From: Dehalococcoidales bacterium
Lineage (GTDB): Bacteria; Chloroflexota; Dehalococcoidia; Dehalococcoidales; RBG-16-60-22
Assembly (NCBI GenBank): GCA_030628245.1
Contig: DAOVRI010000092.1
Location: 1-6,774, forward strand
Reading direction: 5' to 3'
Length of the DNA stretch: 6,774 bases
Shown: positions 1-5,568 of the stretch, in pieces
Position numbering within the stretch: position 1 is the stretch's first letter
Layout: each line of letters begins with the position of its first letter
Program-made: the position numbers and the translations under genes
The notes under the pieces: generated by a model
The model's input: only the letters and a program-made list of their open reading frames with translations
Database searches by the model: none
Told to the model about the DNA's origin: nothing

Positions 1-62
1 GCAAAGCATTAATACAGGCCCTCAACCTGTCACCGCGGGGAGAAGTGGAGATAATATCGTGA
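1..62 (+). CDS. pabB: C-terminal end of a chorismate-binding enzyme, PabB/TrpE type (partial)
   Basis: Only the last codons are present, read in frame 3 and ending at TGA 60-62. The visible peptide begins KALIQALNL and ends in EVEIIS. Its KAxxxAL start resembles the helix that closes PabB and TrpE proteins (NKA..LL.AL). These enzymes are component I of aminodeoxychorismate or anthranilate synthase, and use ammonia from the amidotransferase subunit. The stop codon overlaps the GTG start of the next gene (GTGA, 59-62), which is a component II subunit, so the pair is probably translationally coupled. The call rests mainly on this context plus the short peptide match. PabB is preferred over TrpE because a PabC-like gene follows and the amidotransferase looks PabA-like. 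TrpE remains possible. Confidence 0.6.
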   Translation, partial: KALIQALNLSPRGEVEIIS

Positions 63-640
63 TTCTGGTGATTGATAACTACGATTCGTTTACCTATAAT
101 CTTGTCCAGTACCTGGGCGAACTGGGACAGGAGCCGGTGGTCTCCCGTAATGATGCCATAACCCTGGAGCAGATTGAGTCGCTGGCGCCGGGCCATATCA
201 TCATCTCGCCCGGTCCCTGCACGCCCCTGGAGGCCGGTATTTCTAACGATGTCGTCCGGTACTTCCGCGGCAGGATTCCCATTCTGGGGGTATGCCTGGG
301 GCACCAGTGCATCGGCTACGTGTACGGCGGGCAGATTAAGCGGGCGGTACTCCCCACGCACGGCAAGGACTCGGTAATTTACCACGACGGTGAAACCGTG
401 TTTGAGGGGCTGGAATCGCCGCTGGCCGGAGGGCGCTATCATTCGCTGGTTATCGGCGCTGAATCTGTACCGGCATCTCTGGAAGTCTCGGCGAAGACTG
501 AAGATGGTGTCATTATGGCGGTGAGGAACCGGCGTGATGTCGTCGAAGGCATCCAGTTTCATCCGGAGTCCATCATGACACCGACCGGCCACGATATTCT
601 GTCCAATTTCCTGAAACTTTCGGTGCCTGCAGGAGGGTAG
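59..640 (+). CDS. pabA: Aminodeoxychorismate/anthranilate synthase component II (class I glutamine amidotransferase)
   Basis: This 193-residue protein has the normal PabA/TrpG length. It hydrolyses glutamine and passes ammonia to the chorismate-binding subunit encoded just upstream. The N-terminus reads ILVIDNYDSFTYNL, as in PabA. The oxyanion region SPGPCTP is at 50-56, the nucleophile elbow GVCLGHQ at 77-83 gives Cys79, RYHSL is at 126-130, and FHPES at 167-171 gives His168 and Glu170, so the catalytic triad is complete. SPGPCTP with Cys54 resembles E. coli PabA more than TrpG, which usually has a Gly there, but many bacteria use one amidotransferase for both pathways. The start is the GTG at 59. 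It gives the canonical N-terminus, has GGAG at 47-50 (8-nt spacing), and overlaps the preceding stop by 4 nt. The family call is near certain; the choice of PabA over TrpG is inferred from neighbours. Confidence 0.93.
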   Translation: MILVIDNYDSFTYNLVQYLGELGQEPVVSRNDAITLEQIESLAPGHIIISPGPCTPLEAGISNDVVRYFRGRIPILGVCLGHQCIGYVYGGQIKRAVLPTHGKDSVIYHDGETVFEGLESPLAGGRYHSLVIGAESVPASLEVSAKTEDGVIMAVRNRRDVVEGIQFHPESIMTPTGHDILSNFLKLSVPAGG

Positions 641-643
641 TTT

Positions 644-1525
644 ATGGAAGAAATTATATATTTGAACGGCTCGCTGGTGCCGCGTTCCGGGGCGCGTATA
701 TCCGTCTTTGACCAAGGTTTTCTCTACGGCTACGGACTGTTCGAGACGATGCGTGCCTATCACGGGAAAATCTTTCTCCTGGAGCGGCATATAAAACGAC
801 TGCTCGGTTCGGCGGAAACCATCGGACTGGGTGACTCTCTGGCGGGCATTGAACTCGGTAAAGCCTGCCGCGATACGTTGAAGGCAAATAAGCTGGAAGA
901 CGCCCGCCTGCGCCTGACCGTCACCAGCGGAGAGTCGGACTCTCTTCCCTGGGAGGGAAAAGCCGGACAGCCGACCGTCGTCGTCACGGCCCGGCCGTAT
1001 CACAGTTTTTCACCCGAGAAGTACGAGCAGGGTTTCAGGGTCGGCATCGCTACGTTGCGCCGCTGTGCGCAGTCCTCTATCTCCGGAACTAAGTCGGTGA
1101 ACTACCTGGTCAGCGTACTGGCGCGGAAGGAGGCCGCGGCGCACGGACTGGACGAGGCCTTGCTCTTGAATGAAGACGGGTACATCGCCGAGGGCGGCGG
1201 CTGTAACGCCTTTTTCGTGAAGTCGTCAAGGCTGGTAACGCCGTCTCTGGAAAGCGGTGTCCTGCCGGGAATCACTCGCGAAGTGGTGATAGAACTGGCC
1301 GATGAGCTTGGGATAATCGTCACCGGGGGTACCGTGGGTCTGGGCATAATCAAGCAGTGCGATGAGGCTTTTGTGACTAATTCGATGATTGAAATTATGC
1401 CGCTGACGGCAGTCAGTGACAGTGCTGGAAATACGGTGACCATCGGCGCCGGGAAGCCGGGGGAAATTACCCGGCGGTTAATGGCTGCCTATAAAGAGAG
1501 GGTGGAAAAGGAAACCGCAACCTAG
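644..1525 (+). CDS. pabC: Class IV PLP-dependent aminotransferase family, probable aminodeoxychorismate lyase (PabC-like)
   Basis: The 293-residue product is a fold-type IV PLP enzyme. Visible elements are the N-terminal NG motif (8-9), FDQGFLYGYGLFET (22-35), the LLERHIKRL segment with Arg48 (45-53), the Schiff-base lysine in SGTKSVNYL (Lys150), the PLP-nitrogen glutamate in AEGGGCN (Glu183), the phosphate-contact loop GVLPGITR (205-212), and FVTNSMIEIMPL (243-254). TNS at 245-247 is more like aminodeoxychorismate lyases than branched-chain or D-amino-acid transaminases, which usually show TGT or SST there. ADC lyase releases pyruvate and forms p-aminobenzoate for folate. The ATG start has AGGAGG at 631-636 inside the end of pabA, with 7-nt spacing, and only 3 nt separate it from the pabA stop. 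An IlvE- or Dat-type transaminase is the alternative. The family is certain; the lyase role rests on motif and operon. Confidence 0.82.
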   Translation: MEEIIYLNGSLVPRSGARISVFDQGFLYGYGLFETMRAYHGKIFLLERHIKRLLGSAETIGLGDSLAGIELGKACRDTLKANKLEDARLRLTVTSGESDSLPWEGKAGQPTVVVTARPYHSFSPEKYEQGFRVGIATLRRCAQSSISGTKSVNYLVSVLARKEAAAHGLDEALLLNEDGYIAEGGGCNAFFVKSSRLVTPSLESGVLPGITREVVIELADELGIIVTGGTVGLGIIKQCDEAFVTNSMIEIMPLTAVSDSAGNTVTIGAGKPGEITRRLMAAYKERVEKETAT

Positions 1526-1582
1526 CTTCTACCAGGATTCCGTCTGCGATACGTGCTCGGTTTCCCGGATAATTTTCCGTCG

Positions 1583-2623
1583 CTAGGGGTAAACCGCCAG
1601 CGCTTCGAGTCCTGTCGTCTCCAGCAGGCCGAGCATGAGGTTCATGTTCTGGACAGCCTGCCCTGCCGCTCCCTTAACCAGGTTATCGATGGCGCTGATG
1701 GCGATAAGGCGGCCGGTGCGATGGTCGATGGCGGGGTGGATATGGCAGTAGTTGCTCCCCCAGGTATGCTTGGTATGCGGCGAAGACGCTACTACCCTGA
1801 CGAAAGGTTCGTCTTTATAGAAATCGCGGTAGAGATTGAGCAGCTCTTCCTCTCCCTTTTTACCGTCGGCTATTTTACCCGTTACCAGCGGGGCGTAGGC
1901 AGTTGTCAGTATGCCACGGGTCATTGGCACCAGGTGGGGGATAAAGGTTATCGAAAGGGACGACTCAAGATTAAGCAGCTTCAATTCCTGCACAATTTCG
2001 GGCAGGTGGCGGTGTCCGCCCAGGGCATAGGCGGCGGTATCTTCGTTAGCTTCGGAATAATGGGTCGTCAGGTTGAGGCTGCGGCCGGCCCCGGAAACGC
2101 CCGACTTGCTATCGATTATGATGTCAGTCCCAATCAGGCCTTCCTTTACGGCCGGGGCCAGGGCCAGTATTGCCCCGGTAGGGTAGCAGCCCGGATTGGC
2201 GACCAGCTGTGCTGATTTTATCTTCTCACGGTGAAGCTCCGGTAAGCCGAAGACTGCCTTGGCCAGCAGCTCCGGTGCTGGATGTGTGAAATCGTACCAC
2301 TGCGGGTAGTCCGCAGCGTCCTTCAGACGGAAATCGGCGCTGATATCCACTACATTGAGGCCTTTATCGATAAGCGGCATGATTTCCCGGGCGCTCTCCT
2401 TGTGAGGCATCGCCGAGAAAGCCAGGTCTACCTCTCCAAGCTCGGGTTCTATCGTCAGTTCCGTGCTCTTCAGGTGGGGAAAGTAATCGCCCAGTACCTG
2501 CCCGGCGGCGCTGCGTCCGGTGACCGAAGTAAGCTGTACTTCAGGGTGTTGACATAATATACGCGCCAGCTCGACGCCGGCATAGCCGGTAACATTGATG
2601 ATGCCCACTCTGGTCTTGGCCAT
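1583..2623 (-). CDS. argC: N-acetyl-gamma-glutamyl-phosphate reductase (type 1)
   Basis: This cytosolic enzyme makes N-acetylglutamate 5-semialdehyde from N-acetylglutamyl 5-phosphate with NADPH, the third step of arginine synthesis. The 346 residues match the long (type 1) ArgC. An N-terminal Rossmann domain has the nucleotide loop INVTGYAG at 9-16. DISADFR follows at 93-99, the catalytic cysteine in NPGCYPT is Cys146, and DSKSGVSGAGR is at 171-181. GGHRHLPEI at 202-210 carries the active-site histidine region, and HLVPMTRGI is the usual C-terminal landmark. The first glycine of the classical GxSGYxG loop is Asn10 here. The ATG has AGAGGA at 2632-2637 with 8-nt spacing. The gene stands alone: pabC converges on it and a divergent gene lies upstream, so argJ, argB and argD are not adjacent. 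It is probably transcribed from its own promoter at 2658-2666. Confidence 0.95.
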   Translation of the reverse strand: MAKTRVGIINVTGYAGVELARILCQHPEVQLTSVTGRSAAGQVLGDYFPHLKSTELTIEPELGEVDLAFSAMPHKESAREIMPLIDKGLNVVDISADFRLKDAADYPQWYDFTHPAPELLAKAVFGLPELHREKIKSAQLVANPGCYPTGAILALAPAVKEGLIGTDIIIDSKSGVSGAGRSLNLTTHYSEANEDTAAYALGGHRHLPEIVQELKLLNLESSLSITFIPHLVPMTRGILTTAYAPLVTGKIADGKKGEEELLNLYRDFYKDEPFVRVVASSPHTKHTWGSNYCHIHPAIDHRTGRLIAISAIDNLVKGAAGQAVQNMNLMLGLLETTGLEALAVYP

Positions 2624-2657
2624 TTCCTGAGTCCTCTTTTAGGTTATCTTGATTTAG

Positions 2658-2666
2658 AGTATAGCA
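2658..2666 (-). promoter_or_regulatory. Candidate extended -10 promoter of argC
   Basis: Read on the - strand, this site is TGCTATACT, an extended -10 (TGn followed by TATACT, 5 of 6 to consensus). No good -35 hexamer lies 16-18 nt upstream, which extended -10 promoters can tolerate. The start point would fall near 2651, giving a leader of about 28 nt with the Shine-Dalgarno at 2632-2637. I saw no ArgR-type box or leader structure between it and argC. Confidence 0.45.
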
Positions 2667-2695
2667 TAAGAATAGCTGAATTCATACCGATAGTA

Positions 2696-2724
2696 GGGGG
2701 TAGAAATGGCCATCTTACCGCCCC
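2696..2724. repeat. Imperfect GC-rich inverted repeat in the divergent argC/DUF5679 intergenic region
   Basis: GGGG (2696-2699) can pair with CCCC (2721-2724), and GTA (2700-2702) with TAC (2716-2718), leaving a CG bulge at 2719-2720. The centre contains the palindrome ATGGCCAT (2706-2713). No T-run follows on either strand, so it is not a convincing terminator. It lies between the two divergent promoters and is not obviously within either transcript. It may be a protein-binding dyad or chance. Confidence 0.3.
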
Positions 2725-2751
2725 TGAGTGTCTTTTAAGTGTAAAGAATTG

Positions 2752-2774
2752 GAATTTTGTGTATAATAAAATTC
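2752..2774. repeat. Inverted repeat GAATTTT-N9-AAAATTC enclosing a TATAAT
   Basis: Perfect 7-bp arms lie at 2752-2758 and 2768-2774. The 9-nt centre holds a consensus TATAAT at 2762-2767. A matching -35 is poor (about 3 of 6), so a second, weaker promoter for the gene at 2860 with a long leader of about 85 nt is possible but not well supported. The region is AT-rich and such dyads arise by chance. Confidence 0.25.
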
Positions 2775-2795
2775 GTGTTTGTTCGTGCGAGCCTC

Positions 2796-2824
2796 TTGAC
2801 ATGAGCGTAACAATAGTTTATTGT
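2796..2824 (+). promoter_or_regulatory. Sigma-70-like promoter of the DUF5679-type gene
   Basis: A perfect -35 TTGACA (2796-2801) is separated by exactly 17 bp from TATTGT (2819-2824), which matches the -10 consensus at 4 of 6 positions. The predicted start, near 2831, leaves a leader of about 29 nt carrying the strong AAGGAGG at 2847-2853. The -10 lies inside a perfect inverted repeat (2809-2825). Confidence 0.6.
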
Positions 2825-2825
2825 T
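2809..2825. promoter_or_regulatory. Operator-like perfect dyad AACAATA-N3-TATTGTT overlapping the -10
   Basis: Two perfect 7-bp half-sites (2809-2815 and 2819-2825) flank GTT. The right arm covers the whole -10 hexamer (2819-2824) and the left arm lies in the spacer, the classical placement for a repressor site. I do not recognise the binding family. AT-rich dyads of this size do occur by chance, so this is a candidate only. Confidence 0.4.
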
Positions 2826-2859
2826 TATAGCACATAGCTTTGAGGGAAGGAGGAAATCA

Positions 2860-3000
2860 ATGCAAGCATATTGCGTGAAATGCCGTGCCAAGAAAGAAAT
2901 GAAAGACCCTAAAGCCATTACGATGAAAAATGGTAAGCCGGCGACGCAGGGTGTATGCCCGACCTGCGGCACCAAGATGTTCAGAATCGGCAAGAAATAG
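2860..3000 (+). CDS. 46-residue zinc-ribbon-like protein, DUF5679 type
   Basis: This very small basic protein (ten lysines, two arginines) has two cysteine pairs: CVKC at 5-8 and CPTC at 33-36. That spacing fits a single zinc ribbon. Between them lies a KNGKPA segment (23-28), and after the second pair comes GTKMFRIG (37-44). I recognise the pattern as DUF5679, an uncharacterised family I associate with Chloroflexota. The GxPAxxGxCPxCGTKMFRI stretch resembles the C-terminal zinc ribbons of bacterial DNA topoisomerase I, which suggests nucleic-acid binding as an inference. The ATG at 2860 has AAGGAGG at 2847-2853 with 6-nt spacing. The gene has its own promoter and its own terminator (3033-3072), so it is monocistronic. 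Its signals suggest strong expression. Function is unknown. Confidence 0.85.
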   Translation: MQAYCVKCRAKKEMKDPKAITMKNGKPATQGVCPTCGTKMFRIGKK

Positions 3001-3032
3001 AAGCCGGTATATTAAAAGGGATTTATATATAG

Positions 3033-3072
3033 GGCTGGGTATTTACTTATTCAGAAATATCCAGCCTTTTTT
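3033..3072 (+). terminator. Strong intrinsic terminator after the DUF5679-type gene
   Basis: A 12-bp stem pairs 3033-3044 with 3055-3066, beginning GGCTGG and closing CCAGCC, with one G-U wobble (3039/3060). It has a 10-nt loop and is followed directly by six T residues (3067-3072). It lies 33 nt past the stop codon. The aldolase gene converges from the right and ends at 3090. On the - strand the hairpin is followed by CTATATAT rather than a T-run, so it is at best a weak terminator for that operon. Confidence 0.88.
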
Positions 3073-3089
3073 ATTTGATGATAGATAAA

Positions 3090-4400
3090 TTATACAGGCA
3101 TGGCCTCGTCGGTTACGTACTTCCGGACCATGTCTCTGGTATTGATTACGTTGAGTTTATGGAAGATTAAAGAGAAGCGGTCTTCCAGTTCCTTCATTAT
3201 CTCGCGGTGATTCGACTCCGGGAGGTGCCACAATTCCTTCTTGAAATCGCCGAAGGCCTTCTTGCGTGTCTTGTAAAGGAATTGTTCTTCGGTTTCCCCA
3301 GACTTTCTCTCGTCTTTGTATTGGGCGTCGAGGTGTTTGTGTATCGTCGCCAGCATGTCTGCGGGGAAGTTGTCGCTGTCGTATATCATGTTCTGGAACC
3401 CGGTAGCCAGATGCACCTCTACCGTATTGACCTGCGGGAACATGTCGAAGGCTTCGTCGGGCAGGGTGGAGGCGCCGTGCTGTACCGCCCCGCCCATGCC
3501 GTATTCCTCCCGGGCGACTTTGGAGAGTTCTTTCAGGGTATTGAAATCGATGCTGACCTCGGCAATCGAGCCATCGGGTAAAACGACACCGCCGTGCGAT
3601 GTCCCGGTCTGCACGCTGATTTTGGAGATTCCTTTAACGCCTGTGTCCAGCAGGCGGCGGTAGCTGTCCATATAGGCCTTGAGGTCGTCTATGGTGCTGT
3701 TGCCTTTACCTATTTCACCTATTTCACCACCTACGGAGATGGTAACGCCTTTTGGCTCGATGCTGCGGATAAACTGTGTCATCTCCGCTGTAACCTGTGA
3801 GTTCTTTGCCTGCTGTTCTTCGAGTCCGGATTTGGTCAAATCAACCAGGGTGGAGGCGTCGATATCGATATTGTAGAAGCCGGCATTGACGGAATCCCGT
3901 ATCAGTTCCTTGATATCGTTCAGTTCGCCTTCCGGATTTTCCCGGTACATTTTCCGCCTGACCTGAAAGTGGTCGCCCTGAATAAAGACCGGCCCCTGAA
4001 ATCCTTCCCTGATGGCGGCGGCCATGATGCAGGCGGCATACTCTCCCGGACTCTGCATGGTATAGCCCATCTCGGAACGGGCTATCTCGAAGATGAAGGT
4101 GCCCACTCCGTCTTTCATGGCCGCTCTGAAGACTGCCTGGGCGACATGGTAGGTAATGCCGCGGATATTGATAGCAGGCACGGTGATACCATTATAAAGC
4201 CCTTTGCTGGAGGCTTCGTAAAGTCCCTGGATGCTGGTGGGGTAAATGCCGCCGCTACGGGCCATCTCCCGGATGACGCGATAGTGTTCTTCTTTCATCT
4301 GCGGGTCGGCCCCGAAGACGGCCAGCTCTATCAGGGTATCGATATTGTTTTTATTTTTTATGTGACTTGACTCGCTTGTCATTTTTCTTCTTACCATCAT
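3090..4400 (-). CDS. fba: Class II (zinc-dependent) fructose-bisphosphate aldolase family, long form
   Basis: The predicted reaction is cleavage of fructose 1,6-bisphosphate to glyceraldehyde 3-phosphate and dihydroxyacetone phosphate, or the reverse. The upstream phosphofructokinase makes that substrate. In the 436-residue reading, all three zinc ligands of class II aldolases are visible: GDHF (Asp143 as catalytic acid, His144), GTSHGGV (His269) and QHGAST (His308). DIDAS is at 179-183 and the metal-site loop GGEIGEIG at 224-231. The usual NIDTD phosphate motif after HGxS is replaced by VHLATG (329-334), and about 100 charged residues follow, so the protein exceeds the common 280-360 residues. 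Tagatose-bisphosphate or another sugar-phosphate specificity is possible. The start is uncertain. ATGs at 4400, 4397 and 4382 all overlap the phosphofructokinase end (stop 4351-4353) and none has a good Shine-Dalgarno. The one at 4382 (residue 7) is equally plausible. Confidence 0.85.
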   Translation of the reverse strand: MMVRRKMTSESSHIKNKNNIDTLIELAVFGADPQMKEEHYRVIREMARSGGIYPTSIQGLYEASSKGLYNGITVPAINIRGITYHVAQAVFRAAMKDGVGTFIFEIARSEMGYTMQSPGEYAACIMAAAIREGFQGPVFIQGDHFQVRRKMYRENPEGELNDIKELIRDSVNAGFYNIDIDASTLVDLTKSGLEEQQAKNSQVTAEMTQFIRSIEPKGVTISVGGEIGEIGKGNSTIDDLKAYMDSYRRLLDTGVKGISKISVQTGTSHGGVVLPDGSIAEVSIDFNTLKELSKVAREEYGMGGAVQHGASTLPDEAFDMFPQVNTVEVHLATGFQNMIYDSDNFPADMLATIHKHLDAQYKDERKSGETEEQFLYKTRKKAFGDFKKELWHLPESNHREIMKELEDRFSLIFHKLNVINTRDMVRKYVTDEAMPV

Positions 4401-5502
4401 TCAGTATAGTGCGGCGTCCGTTGTATCTATCGGTATCGTACTGGGTGACGGTATCAACCAGATTCAGCTTTCCGTAGATATGTTCCAGCGGACAGTAGGA
4501 AATTTTACCGTTATGAAAGCAGACCATATTACCGTACTTGTTCTTTACCACCAGGTCGACGGCGGCAATGCCGAAATATCTCCCCATTCTACGGTCGTAG
4601 GCGCAGGGGGCGCCGCCGCGCTGGAGGTGACTGAGGTTTACGCTGCGCGTCTCCAGCTTGGTACCTTTTTCGATTTCCCGGGCTACGAATTGGCCGATAC
4701 CGCCGAGGGCTTTATGCCCGAAGCTATCGACTCCCTCCTTTTTCACGACCTCGGTGCCGCCTTTCGGCTTGGCTCCCTCGGCCACCAGGATAATTTCGTA
4801 CCTTGTCCCGGACCTTCTCCCCTCCGAAACGAGTTCGTTCACTTTATCCATAGAGAAAGCGTGTTCCGGGATGAGAATAATATAAGCCCCGCAGGCCTCG
4901 CCGCCTTCTAGGGCCAGCCAGCCGGCGGTGCGACCCATTGTTTCCACCACGAATATCCTTTTATGGGAGCCTGCGGTAGTTCTCAGGCGGTCGACCTCTT
5001 CAACGATGACGTTCAGGGCCGTTTCGTATCCCAGGGTGTAGTCGGTTTCGGGGAGGTCTTTATCAATCGTTTTGGGAATGCCGATAGCGTGCACGCCTTC
5101 TCGGGACATCCGTGTGGCGATGGCCAGAGTACCGTCGCCGCCGATAGCGATGACGGCTTCCAGACCGAGCCTTCCGATGTTCTCTATTACCAGCCTGGAA
5201 CACTCGTTTTTGGGGTCGTAGGGACTAAACCGTGAAGTGCCCAGCATGGTCCCGCCGTACCTGTCCCAGGTTCTGACGGTGTCCGGGTTCAGCGGTACGA
5301 TATGTCCGGCGGTATCCCAGGTAGTCGGGTCGACGTTGGTCAGTCCCTTCCAGCCGTCCCGGATACCCATGACTTCGTAGCGGACGCCACGCTCCCATTC
5401 AAGGCGTTCGTCCATGGCTGTTTTAACCACCCATTTCAGGGCGGGATTCAGTCCGGCGCAGTCCCCGCCGCCGGTCAGCACACCGATTCTGCTCTTTTTC
5501 AT
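4351..5502 (-). CDS. pfkA: 6-phosphofructokinase, PfkA family, group III (mixed ATP/PPi donor) type
   Basis: The enzyme phosphorylates fructose 6-phosphate to fructose 1,6-bisphosphate. The 383 residues show the PFK landmarks in order: TGGGDCAGLN (10-19), GGDGT (121-125), PKTIDKD (143-149) with the catalytic Asp147, the MGR F6P site (189-191), IPEH with Glu213, and the F6P-binding segment HLQRGG (292-297, His292 and Arg295). The residue aligned with E. coli Gly104 is Gly124 (ATP-like), and the one aligned with Gly124 is Lys144 (PPi-like). This combination marks the mixed group, so the donor cannot be read from sequence. TIDKD replaces the commoner TIDND. The tail is lysine-rich (from about 370), and its last 50 nt overlap the aldolase frame. 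The ATG at 5502 gives the conserved N-terminus but has no Shine-Dalgarno. The glycosyltransferase stop lies 66 nt upstream. Confidence 0.93.
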   Translation of the reverse strand: MKKSRIGVLTGGGDCAGLNPALKWVVKTAMDERLEWERGVRYEVMGIRDGWKGLTNVDPTTWDTAGHIVPLNPDTVRTWDRYGGTMLGTSRFSPYDPKNECSRLVIENIGRLGLEAVIAIGGDGTLAIATRMSREGVHAIGIPKTIDKDLPETDYTLGYETALNVIVEEVDRLRTTAGSHKRIFVVETMGRTAGWLALEGGEACGAYIILIPEHAFSMDKVNELVSEGRRSGTRYEIILVAEGAKPKGGTEVVKKEGVDSFGHKALGGIGQFVAREIEKGTKLETRSVNLSHLQRGGAPCAYDRRMGRYFGIAAVDLVVKNKYGNMVCFHNGKISYCPLEHIYGKLNLVDTVTQYDTDRYNGRRTILNDGKKKNDKRVKSHKK

Positions 5503-5506
5503 AGTA

Positions 5507-5536
5507 TCTATATTATATAGTATATCACGCTGTCAA
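5507..5536 (-). promoter_or_regulatory. Candidate promoter immediately before the phosphofructokinase gene
   Basis: On the - strand a perfect TTGACA (5536-5531) is followed by an AT-rich block holding several possible -10 hexamers: TATACT (5524-5519), a consensus TATAAT (5517-5512) and TATAGA (5512-5507, 18-bp spacing). With TATAAT or TATAGA the start point falls within a few nt of the ATG at 5502, implying a leaderless or nearly leaderless message. That fits the absence of a Shine-Dalgarno. The perfect TATAAT is only 13 bp from the TTGACA, so the exact pairing is unclear. Confidence 0.45.
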
Positions 5537-5568
5537 CCGGAAAGGGTAGATGATACGAGCGTTGTCAT

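Noticed and set aside
1526..1582. Possible terminator between convergent pabC and argC
   Set aside because: Only a 4-bp stem (CGGA/TCCG around 1566-1579) is visible and no T-run follows, so no intrinsic terminator is supported on either strand.
1553..2215. 220-codon open frame on the + strand
   Set aside because: It lies wholly antisense to argC, which has complete family motifs. Its translation resembles no family I know and it has no convincing ribosome site.
2715..2993. 92-codon - strand frame across the divergent intergenic region
   Set aside because: It is antisense to the 46-residue zinc-ribbon gene and its promoter, which have much stronger signals, and it has no recognisable domain.
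3706..3730. Tandem 9-bp repeat in the aldolase gene
   Set aside because: It encodes GEI-GEI-G, which is the normal metal-site loop of class II aldolases (E-x-G-x-I-G type), so protein constraint explains it.
3969..4370. 133-codon + strand frame opposite the aldolase
   Set aside because: It is a shadow of the aldolase coding strand, with no family resemblance and no separate promoter or ribosome site.
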